Assembly: GCF_007754155.1 (NCBI RefSeq) | Contig: NZ_CP037423.1 | Span: 5,486,865 to 5,550,864, forward strand | Origin: Stieleria neptunia | GTDB lineage: Bacteria > Planctomycetota > Planctomycetia > Pirellulales > Pirellulaceae | Length of the DNA: 64,000 nucleotides | Direction of reading: 5' to 3' | In this document: piece after piece, positions 35,687 to 42,997 of the stretch | How the letters are laid out: every line of letters begins with the position of its first letter | Position numbering within the stretch: the first letter of the stretch is position 1 | Notes under the pieces: model-generated | What the model saw: the letters and a program-made list of their open reading frames with translations, nothing else | The model's database searches: none | What the model was told of the DNA's origin: nothing | Made by a program: the position numbers and the translations under genes

Positions 35687-38635
35687 ATGACGCTGTCGGG
35701 CCAATGCCCAGCCTGCCGTACGACGCTCGCTTTCACCGAAGCGTCGCTCGTCGCTGCGCTTCCCGATGGGAATGCACTGTCTCCCGATGCGAATGCACTG
35801 CCGCCGGGAACGCCAACCCTGCGTTGTCAGTGCGACGCGACGTTGATCGCCACGGACCTGTCGTCGGTCACAGAGATTGCGACCGAGTGTGTCGAGTGTG
35901 GCAGCAAATACGTCGTCGATCGATCGGGCGCCGGTGTCGAATTGCCCTGCCGGTGCGGGGCCATCGTCAAAGTCCCGACGGCAATCCTCACGGAAGTCTC
36001 CGTGGGGCAGAGCGAGAGTCCAGTTCCCCCCGAACCATCGAACGTTGATTCCGCCCCACGTGTCGACGAGCCCCCCCGAACCGCAGTCCCGCTGCCGATC
36101 GTGGCGTTTCCCGATCTGTACCAGCTGCAGCTTCCGGAGGTCGACGCGTCCGAACCGATTGATGCGGAACCCGCTTCGCTACCGCAATCCGCCGAAGCGT
36201 GTGCGATCGAATTGCCGATCGTGGCGTTTCCCGATCTGTATCAGCTGCAGGCTCCGGAGATCGATGCGTCCGTACAGATCGATGCGGAAGCCGCTTCGTT
36301 ACCGGAATCCGCCGAAGCGTGTGCGATCGAATTGCCGATCGTGGCGTTTCCCGATCTGTACCAGCTGCAGGCTCCGGAGATCGACGCGTTCGAACAGATC
36401 GATGCGGATGCCGCTACGCTTCCGAAATCCGCCGAAGCGAGTGCCATCGAGTTACCGATCGTGGCGTTTCCCGATCTGTATCGGCTGCAGGCTCCGGAGA
36501 TCGATGCGTCCGTACAGATCGATGCGGAAGCCGCTTCGTTACCGCAATCCGCCGAAGCGTGTGCGATCGAATTGCCGATCGTGGCGTTTCCCGATCTGTA
36601 TCAGCTGCAGGCTCCGGAGATCGATGCGTCCGTACAGATCGATGCGGAAGCCGCTTCGTTACCGCAATCCGCCGAAGCGTGTGCGATCGAATTGCCGATC
36701 GTGGCGTTTCCCGATCTGTATCAGCTGCAGGCTCCGGAGATCAATGCGTCCGTACAGATCGATGCGGAAGCCGCTTCGCTACCGCAATCCGCCGAAGCGA
36801 GTGCCATCGAGTTACCGATCGTGGCGTTTCCTGATCTGTACCAGCTGCAGGCTCCGGCGGTCGATGCGTCCGAAGCGATCGATGCGGATCCCGCTTCGCT
36901 ACCGAAATCCGCCGAAGCGTGTGCGATCGCATTGCCGATCGTGGCGTTTCCCGATCTGTACCAGCTGCAGCTTCCGGAGGTCGATGCGTCCAAACAGATC
37001 GATCCGGAAGCCGCTTCGATAGCGGAATCCGCCGAAGCGTGTGCGATCAAATTGCCGATCGTGGCGTTTCCTGATCTGTACCAGCTGCAGGCTCCGGCGG
37101 TCGATGCAGGACTGGTCCGTTCAACCGAAGACGAAGAGCCGGAAATGCAGCTGTCTGATGAGACGCAGGATCGGGAACCGCAGGTGGGAGCGGCGACGCC
37201 AGAGTCAGCAACAGAGTCAGCGCCAGAGTCAGCGCCAGAGTCAGCGCCAGAGTCAGCGCCAGAGTCAGCGCCAGAGTCAGCGCCAGAGTCAGCGCCAGAG
37301 TCAGCAACAGAGTCAGCCATGGTGTCCTGTCCCGGTTGCAAGCGGGAATATTCCGTCACGCGAGCGGACATGGGGCAAACGGCAGAATGCAACTGTGGTT
37401 TCGTGTTTGTGATGCAAGAGCATGTCGATGCGTTGGATTCGGCGTTTTGCACCGACCTGATGCCTTTCCAACCCTTGGCGATTGATCGCACCGGGACTCG
37501 TGTGGCGGTCAGTGACGTCACGATGGCCGAGCCTACCGAGCAGCGGTCGCGCGGGAGACAGCCTGATGCGGCCATAATCGAGGGCCGGCACCGCCAGTCC
37601 AACTTCGCGGGGAATTTCGTCATGGTTGCGATCGGATTCCTGTTGATGACGACGGCCATCGGATTCGTCTACCGCGATCGCTTGGGGATCCGACGCCTGG
37701 CCTCGGTCAACGTCGCCCAGCCCTCCAAACGCGGCGGTCCGATACCGATCCCACCGGCCGGCCCCCCGGCTTCCACAACGAACGAGTCCCCCGGGGACAG
37801 ACCCCAGGCGACCGGGGACAGACCCCAGGCGACCGGGGACAGACCCCAGGCGACCGGGGACAGACCCCAGGCGACCGGGGACAGACCCCAGGCGACCGGG
37901 GACAGACCCCAGGTGATCGGGGACAGACCCCAGGTGACCGGGGACAGACCCCAGGTGACCGGGGACAGACCCCAGGTGACCGGGGACAGACCCCAGGTGA
38001 CCGGGGACAGACCCCAGGTGACCGGGGACAGACCCCAGGTGACCGGGGACAGACCCCAGGTGACCCAGGTGATCGGGGACAGACCCCAGGTGACCGGGGA
38101 CAGACCCCAGGTGATCGGGGACAGACCCCAGGCGACCGGGGACAGACCCCAGGTGATCGGGGACGGAGCAGCTGGCGCTGTGCAGGATGCGTTGTCGCCG
38201 AAGGTGAACTCGGCCGAACGGATGCGACAGCCGTCGTTGAAGCTCTCTGAATTCCTGCGATCCGTCTATTTGCAAGCACGGCAACTCGATTCCGACGAGA
38301 CGCTCGGCAAGGAGGCATTGTTCCACTTCAGCGAAACGGTGAACCAGTTGGACGCAACAGGTGTTCAGTTCTCGGTTGACGACCTGTTTTGGCTGGCCGA
38401 AACCTGGGAAGGGTTCGGCAAACGCGCCTCCAACGGTGACCTCGAATCAAAGTGTTATTGGCAGGCCGCGGGAGCGTTCGCAGTGGCGCAGACACTACCG
38501 ACCATCAGTCCGCACGATCGAATGACCGCCGATCGCCGACAACGCGAGCTGTCTGAAAAATCCCGTCGAGTGCTGCGTTTGGCGGCCCAGCCGAACGACA
38601 CGCCGGCACCGACGAGCAGACCTCGCAGTCTGTAG
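35687..38635 (+). CDS. Zinc-ribbon membrane protein with three tandem-repeat tracts
   Basis: A 982-residue mosaic protein of unknown function. Order: N-terminal cysteine pairs (CPAC at 7-10, CQC at 47-49, CVEC at 68-71, CRC about 88) resembling two zinc ribbons; eight full and one partial copies of a 40-residue repeat with core LPIVAFPDLYQLQ (about 136-474); a run of ESAP tetrapeptides (about 506-544); another ribbon CPGCKREYS...CNCGFVF (about 547-575); one TM helix (about 645-665, FVMVAIGFLLMTTAIGFVY); 17 GDRPQ-containing heptapeptides (about 703-825); and a C-terminal helical domain of about 130 residues (SEFLRSVYLQARQLD). The TM places N-terminal ribbons probably in the cytoplasm and the GDRPQ stalk outside (inference). 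The ATG at 35687 is the first in frame before the cysteines. Confidence 0.75.
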   Translation: MTLSGQCPACRTTLAFTEASLVAALPDGNALSPDANALPPGTPTLRCQCDATLIATDLSSVTEIATECVECGSKYVVDRSGAGVELPCRCGAIVKVPTAILTEVSVGQSESPVPPEPSNVDSAPRVDEPPRTAVPLPIVAFPDLYQLQLPEVDASEPIDAEPASLPQSAEACAIELPIVAFPDLYQLQAPEIDASVQIDAEAASLPESAEACAIELPIVAFPDLYQLQAPEIDAFEQIDADAATLPKSAEASAIELPIVAFPDLYRLQAPEIDASVQIDAEAASLPQSAEACAIELPIVAFPDLYQLQAPEIDASVQIDAEAASLPQSAEACAIELPIVAFPDLYQLQAPEINASVQIDAEAASLPQSAEASAIELPIVAFPDLYQLQAPAVDASEAIDADPASLPKSAEACAIALPIVAFPDLYQLQLPEVDASKQIDPEAASIAESAEACAIKLPIVAFPDLYQLQAPAVDAGLVRSTEDEEPEMQLSDETQDREPQVGAATPESATESAPESAPESAPESAPESAPESAPESAPESATESAMVSCPGCKREYSVTRADMGQTAECNCGFVFVMQEHVDALDSAFCTDLMPFQPLAIDRTGTRVAVSDVTMAEPTEQRSRGRQPDAAIIEGRHRQSNFAGNFVMVAIGFLLMTTAIGFVYRDRLGIRRLASVNVAQPSKRGGPIPIPPAGPPASTTNESPGDRPQATGDRPQATGDRPQATGDRPQATGDRPQATGDRPQVIGDRPQVTGDRPQVTGDRPQVTGDRPQVTGDRPQVTGDRPQVTGDRPQVTQVIGDRPQVTGDRPQVIGDRPQATGDRPQVIGDGAAGAVQDALSPKVNSAERMRQPSLKLSEFLRSVYLQARQLDSDETLGKEALFHFSETVNQLDATGVQFSVDDLFWLAETWEGFGKRASNGDLESKCYWQAAGAFAVAQTLPTISPHDRMTADRRQRELSEKSRRVLRLAAQPNDTPAPTSRPRSL
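36092..37108 (+). repeat. 120-bp tandem repeat, eight copies plus a partial ninth
   Basis: Exactly 120-bp period in frame; each unit starts with a codon for Leu then CCGATCGTGGCGTTTCC. Units 2, 4, 5 and 6 differ at only a few bases. Because the period is a multiple of three and lacks stops, other frames are also open across it. Confidence 0.95.
37202..37318 (+). repeat. 12-bp tandem repeat GAGTCAGCGCCA
   Basis: About nine tandem copies encoding Glu-Ser-Ala-Pro (or Thr), nearly invariant in sequence, within the mosaic repeat protein. Confidence 0.9.
37793..38158 (+). repeat. 21-bp tandem repeat encoding GDRPQ(A/V)(T/I)
   Basis: Seventeen copies of GGGGACAGACCCCAGGYGAY in frame, one junction carrying a six-base extra QV(T/I) duplication near 38063. 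The first six copies carry GCG (Ala), later copies mostly GTG (Val), so variants spread in blocks. Confidence 0.92.
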
Positions 38636-38858
38636 GTGTCGGAACCGATCCCTGCGGCTCACGTCAACAAGCTTCTCGGCATGCGTCTCTGATTCACGAA
38701 GCGTTTCGCCGACCATTTCCGCTCGAATGGCTTGTGAACGCCGCTGATGAAAAATCCTTTCTCGATGGGCTCGTCAGGCGAGATTTCGCCGCCGAACACG
38801 TGCGGCTTCGTGGTATAAAAGGGGCTCTCCAAACCTCCTCTTCTGTTTTATTCCTGCG

Positions 38859-40331
38859 ATGCCGATTCCCGATCCCGCGGACCTGAATGCGTTGTACCAA
38901 GAGTGGCTGGAAATTCCGGCGGACCGATTGCCTCCGAATCACTATGCCCTGTTGGGCCTCTACGACTTCGAGTCCGACGAGACGTTGATCGAATCGGCAG
39001 CGAAGTCGCGGAGTGCCTATCTGCATCAGATCGCGGCCGGTCCGCGGCGAAAGATCGTCCAGGAAATGCTGGGCCAGGTGGCGATTGCCCGGCGCACGTT
39101 GCTGAGCGGCGAATCACGATCGGCGTATGACGAATCCTTGCGATCGGGCGCCGCGACCAACGCGACACCCGGGGCTTCGACGCCGGTCGCGATCGAACCA
39201 GCCGCTGCGGTCGCATCCGAATCGTCGCAGCGCCGCGAGTCGACGGTGCCGCGGCCACGGACAAAGGCGAGCGACTGGAAATACCACGGGATCAGTGCGG
39301 CGGTCTTGTTGACGGTTGTGGCAATCGTTTTTTGGGTCAATCGAAATCCCGGCGGCAGGCGTGCGGCCGAAGCGCGTCCGTCGCAACGGGAGTCACCGGT
39401 CCGTGAATCCTCGTTGACCACGACCGCCACGAACGATGTCGCCGATCAGGACCAGAAGTCGGGTTCCGGCGGGCGAGAGGGGACGGCGAGGCGGACGAGA
39501 AAGGCGAGCCAACAAGCCACGCGTTCTGGTGTGTCGGTCCCCAGGAGCCGATCTCCGATTGCGAAACGACGAGAGACGGGCAGCGGGCTCGGGGCGGGCC
39601 TCGGTGACAAGTTTGGCGAAGTGCTTTCGGACATCGCCAAGCAACCGGAGGAACGCGCGATGCCGTCCGAAGCAACGCCGCGCAGTCCCGGAGAATTTCG
39701 GCCGCTGGGCGGTTTGTCGATCGGGCCTGGAAAGAAACTCACCGAGTCCTCCGAGGCGCTCATGTCGCTTCAGGGACTCAGCCCAGTCGACGCGTTCCCG
39801 GCACAGTTGGCCGATCGCTTCGAATCGGAGCAGGGTTTTGACTGGTTCGAAACGACCGACGGAGAACTCCGTTTGAAGTCGATCAAGGGTCCGCAGTCCT
39901 ACCAGCTGTCCGACAAGCAATTCAAGCTGACCGCCGGGTCGGCGCTGGCACTCACCTCCTCGCTATCGGCAGGGATGCCGGGGGGAACACAGGTCGGTTT
40001 CGAAGTCGACGGGATTCGGATCGGGCTGCGATCGGTCAAGCAAGGCGTTGAAGTGTTCGCCCGCGACCGTGGCGAGGCGTCTCGCCGCGATCCGGTGGAC
40101 AAACTCACGACGTCCGACACAACCACAACGCTATCGGTTTGGCGAGATGCCAAGCAGCCCGATACGCTGCAGTGGTTTGTCGACTCGGGCGACCGGATTC
40201 AGACGGGAACGATCGGGGTGACGTCGATCGGCGAATCGCCCACGGTCGGCATCTTTGTGTCGGTCTCCAAGACGGCTGCGAAACGTCCGCTGACGTTGAG
40301 CGGTTTGAAAACCCGTTCGGGTCAGCCCTAG
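38859..40331 (+). CDS. DnaJ-like domain single-pass membrane protein
   Basis: A 490-residue protein. Residues about 1-100 form the J-like module repeatedly found at the N-terminus of planctomycete membrane proteins: PNHYALLGLYDFESD, AARSR-type helix, GQVAIARRTLLSGESRSAYDESL. The HPD motif of true DnaJ is absent. A TM helix follows (about 144-161, ISAAVLLTVVAIVFWV), then a charged linker and a roughly 200-residue C-terminal region with alternating strands (FETTDGELRLKSIKGPQSYQ) that may be a lectin/LamG-like beta-sandwich, function unknown. It lies 223 bases downstream of the repeat protein and may be functionally related, both having one TM helix. Confidence 0.7.
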   Translation: MPIPDPADLNALYQEWLEIPADRLPPNHYALLGLYDFESDETLIESAAKSRSAYLHQIAAGPRRKIVQEMLGQVAIARRTLLSGESRSAYDESLRSGAATNATPGASTPVAIEPAAAVASESSQRRESTVPRPRTKASDWKYHGISAAVLLTVVAIVFWVNRNPGGRRAAEARPSQRESPVRESSLTTTATNDVADQDQKSGSGGREGTARRTRKASQQATRSGVSVPRSRSPIAKRRETGSGLGAGLGDKFGEVLSDIAKQPEERAMPSEATPRSPGEFRPLGGLSIGPGKKLTESSEALMSLQGLSPVDAFPAQLADRFESEQGFDWFETTDGELRLKSIKGPQSYQLSDKQFKLTAGSALALTSSLSAGMPGGTQVGFEVDGIRIGLRSVKQGVEVFARDRGEASRRDPVDKLTTSDTTTTLSVWRDAKQPDTLQWFVDSGDRIQTGTIGVTSIGESPTVGIFVSVSKTAAKRPLTLSGLKTRSGQP

Positions 40332-40375
40332 AACGCCATGTTTGCGGCACGCCGCGACGATGAAGATCGTGATGG

Positions 40376-40894
40376 CTATTGCACCAGATACATCATCAAT
40401 GCTTGCCATTCGATCCACTGCGAAGCGACGCATTGGTCGACCGCTTCGTCGGATCCGCCGGCGAGAGCTTGCTGACACTGATCGACAAACTCGAACGGGT
40501 CGGCGTAGTGACCGTCGGTTTCGGTGTTGATTTGATCGAACACGCAATGCGAGCCGACTCGGCGGAACCAGTATTTCGAATTGCCGAAATCGCCCTCACG
40601 CCGATGCATGATGCCGTGCAGGAAACTGCCTTCGGGGCTACCGAGGTCTTGGCTGATCGAATGGCTACGGTGAATGTCACCGGCGACGAGCCACAATCCG
40701 CTCATCACTTCCATCTGACGCGCGGCGGGGACATCGATCAAATGATCGCCGATTCCACCGGACAATAGCGTCAACAGGGGTTTCTGCAGCGTACCATCCC
40801 CGAGCGGGGGCAGCGGTGCGGCCTGGATCGCGGATTGAAGTTCGGTTGAGAAGGACTGACTGAGCGATTGAGCAAAATCGGTAAATTCGGGCAT
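40376..40894 (-). CDS. Conserved protein of unknown function
   Basis: A 172-residue soluble protein from the ATG at 40894. The most distinctive part is SFLHGIMHRREGDFGNSKYWFRRVGSH, a His/Arg/Asp-rich motif that I recall in uncharacterised bacterial and fungal proteins; its conserved histidines and acids could be a metal or active site, but no function is assigned. It is convergent with the DnaJ-like gene and divergent from the S1-domain protein. Confidence 0.6.
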   Translation of the reverse strand: MPEFTDFAQSLSQSFSTELQSAIQAAPLPPLGDGTLQKPLLTLLSGGIGDHLIDVPAARQMEVMSGLWLVAGDIHRSHSISQDLGSPEGSFLHGIMHRREGDFGNSKYWFRRVGSHCVFDQINTETDGHYADPFEFVDQCQQALAGGSDEAVDQCVASQWIEWQALMMYLVQ

Positions 40895-41011
40895 CTGGCG
40901 TTGTTCTCCATCAGAAGCGGACAAACCTGGGGTGAAGACTACCGACAATGTTTTCGGGGTGCTAGACTGCCGGATCGACCCCATTCACTTTTCCCCACGT
41001 CGATTGTTTCG

Positions 41012-42679
41012 ATGAGCAACGAACCACAGCCTGTGACGGACGAACCTGCCACCGACATTGCCTCCACGCCGGCCGAACCGGCGGCGCCACCCGCAGCTTC
41101 GGCGCCGGCTGAATCGCCCGCCGAGGCCACCGCGCCCGCCGAAGCAACCGCACCCGCCGAAGCGACCGCACCCGCCGAGGCGACCGCACCCGCCGAGGCG
41201 ACCGCACCCACCGAGGCAGGCCAACCGGCCCGCGGCGGTTCGGGACCGCTCGCCTCCCGGGGCTTGGGGATCGCCAAGCCGGCCTCTCCGAGCGTGTCGA
41301 CCGAGCAACTCGAAGCGGTGGAAAAGAAAGCCGGCAAACCGAACAAGAAGAAAAAGCCGCCTCGACCGCGGATCACGGGTGACAAAGAAACGCCCGCCGC
41401 CGCGGCTCCGGCGTCCCAGAAACCGCAGCGTGTCGCCGTACCCTCCTTGCGTGCCGGCCTGAGCGACGACCTGCAGGCGGAACTGGACGCAGAGCTGGCC
41501 GCTGCGGACATCGAATCGATGTTGAGTGGTTCGGCGGGCATGTCGGATCGCAAAGAAGCCTTGGCCGAGGGCACACGGATCTCGGGACAGGTGCTGAAGA
41601 TCCACCAAGACAGCGTGTACATCGCGCTGGGCGGCCCCGACGAGGGGGTGATTCCGTTTGAGCAATTTAAAGACGTCGAACCGGCCGTGGGCAGTGCCGT
41701 GGAAGTCATGGTGCGTGGATTCAACCGCGACGATGGCTTGTACATGTGCTCGTTGCCGGGATCGACGATCGACGTCGCCGACTGGAGCGATTTGGAAGAG
41801 GGCTCGGTCGTGGAAGCCGTCGTGACCGGTCACAACACCGGTGGCTTGGAGTGCAAGGTCGGGGGCGTTCGTGGTTTCATGCCGATCAGCCAGATCGCCG
41901 AATACCGCGTGGAAGACGCCAGCGAATTCGTCGACCAGAAATTTGTGTGTCTGGTCACCGAGGCCAATGAGCGTCGCGGTAATTTGGTGCTCAGCCGTCG
42001 GGCGATCTTGGAACGCGAACGCGAACAAAAACGCGCCGAGCAACTCGCCGAAATCGAACCCGGCGATGTGATGGAAGGCGTGGTTCGCAGCGTCAAGGAT
42101 TTCGGCGCCTTTGTCGATCTCGGCGCACTCGACGGGTTGATCCACGTCAGCAAGCTCAGCTGGGATCGCGTCAAGCATCCCAGTGAGGTGTTGGAAGTCG
42201 GCCAAAAGGTGAAGGTCAAACTGGAATCGGTCAACAAGGAAACCGGTAAGATCTCGCTGTCCTATCGCGACCTGTTGGAAAATCCTTGGGACACCGCCGA
42301 AGCGGAATTCGCGATCGGCAGCGTTCACAAGGGCACGGTTTCGCGGATCGCGTCGTTCGGCTGTTTCGTCCGCTTGACGGCCGGCGTCGAAGGCTTGGTG
42401 CACGTCAGCGAACTCGCGCACCATCGAGTTTCCAAAGTCGATGCGTTTGTCAGCGAAGGCCAAGAAGTCGACGTGAAGATCCTGTCGTTCGACCGCGACA
42501 GCCAAAAGATCGGGTTGTCGATCAAAGCGGCACAACAGATCGCCGAGGATTCCAAACCGAAGCAAGAAGAGGTCGAGGAACCCCAACGCGAAGTGGCCGT
42601 TAAACCCACTCACGAAGGGCCGCTCAAGGGCGGGAACAACCGTGACACCGGCGGCGAACGATTCGGTCTTCGCTGGTAA
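41012..42679 (+). CDS. S1 RNA-binding domain protein (ribosomal protein S1-like)
   Basis: A 555-residue protein with four S1 domains (about residues 186-255, 262-340, 346-425, 432-512): GQVLKIHQDSVYIALG, FMPISQIAEYRV, VRSVKDFGAFVDLGALDGLIHVSKLSW and VSRIASFGCFVRLTAGVEGLVHVSELA. The second domain followed by RGNLVLSRRAILERERE and the third are closest to S1 domains 3-4 of ribosomal protein S1, so a role in mRNA binding on the 30S subunit is likely. The first 110 residues are Ala/Pro/Glu-rich with EATAPA repeats, followed by a basic patch NKKKKPPRPR. Start at 41012. Confidence 0.85.
   Translation: MSNEPQPVTDEPATDIASTPAEPAAPPAASAPAESPAEATAPAEATAPAEATAPAEATAPAEATAPTEAGQPARGGSGPLASRGLGIAKPASPSVSTEQLEAVEKKAGKPNKKKKPPRPRITGDKETPAAAAPASQKPQRVAVPSLRAGLSDDLQAELDAELAAADIESMLSGSAGMSDRKEALAEGTRISGQVLKIHQDSVYIALGGPDEGVIPFEQFKDVEPAVGSAVEVMVRGFNRDDGLYMCSLPGSTIDVADWSDLEEGSVVEAVVTGHNTGGLECKVGGVRGFMPISQIAEYRVEDASEFVDQKFVCLVTEANERRGNLVLSRRAILEREREQKRAEQLAEIEPGDVMEGVVRSVKDFGAFVDLGALDGLIHVSKLSWDRVKHPSEVLEVGQKVKVKLESVNKETGKISLSYRDLLENPWDTAEAEFAIGSVHKGTVSRIASFGCFVRLTAGVEGLVHVSELAHHRVSKVDAFVSEGQEVDVKILSFDRDSQKIGLSIKAAQQIAEDSKPKQEEVEEPQREVAVKPTHEGPLKGGNNRDTGGERFGLRW
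41120..41217 (+). repeat. 18-bp tandem repeat encoding AEATAP
   Basis: Five copies of GCCGARGCNACCGCACCC in the low-complexity N-terminal region of the S1-domain protein. Confidence 0.85.
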
Positions 42680-42997
42680 AGCGCAAGACCGCTAGTGCTT
42701 TGTCAGCTTTCAATTTTCGAGCCTGCGTTTGTCGAGCGGAAAAGGGGTCAGGCACCAAAAACCCAATGGCCCGCAGGGTGCTTCGCATTTTTGGTACCTG
42801 ACCCCTTTTCCGCGGTACCCTAAGAATAAAAGTTGACGAAGCACTAGCCGATGGTTCGGTTGCGACAAACGCCTGGAAGCGCCCCCCCCCGTCCAGCAGG
42901 CGGCTTCTCGTTCGCGCCGGGATCTCCAATCCGTTACAATCATGCCGTGGCAATCGACGGGCAATTGCCGATGCGTTACCTCGGCTGGGAGTGATTG
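42680..42997. other. Intergenic region before the PafA/Dop-like gene
   Basis: About 318 bases. The first half is the REP-like element; the second (42850-42997) carries a run of nine C near 42884 and the GGGAG ribosome-binding sequence at 42987-42991. No small Pup-like ORF ending in Gly-Gly-Glu/Gln was seen here. Confidence 0.6.
42691..42849. repeat. REP-like inverted repeat element (AAAAGGGGTCAGGCACC)
   Basis: Inner arms 42737-42761 and 42788-42812 (25 bp, one mismatch) contain AAAAGGGGTCAGGCACCAAA, a motif that recurs in REP elements mobilised by RAYT transposases in many bacteria. Outer flanks GCTAGTGCTTTGTCAGCTTT and a near reverse complement at about 42823-42849 extend the element to about 160 bp. 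No coding capacity. Confidence 0.7.

Noticed and set aside
35877..37022. 381-codon frame overlapping the mosaic repeat gene
   Set aside because: Exists only because the 120-bp repeat is stop-free in several frames; product is Arg/Ser/Cys-rich and unlike a protein.
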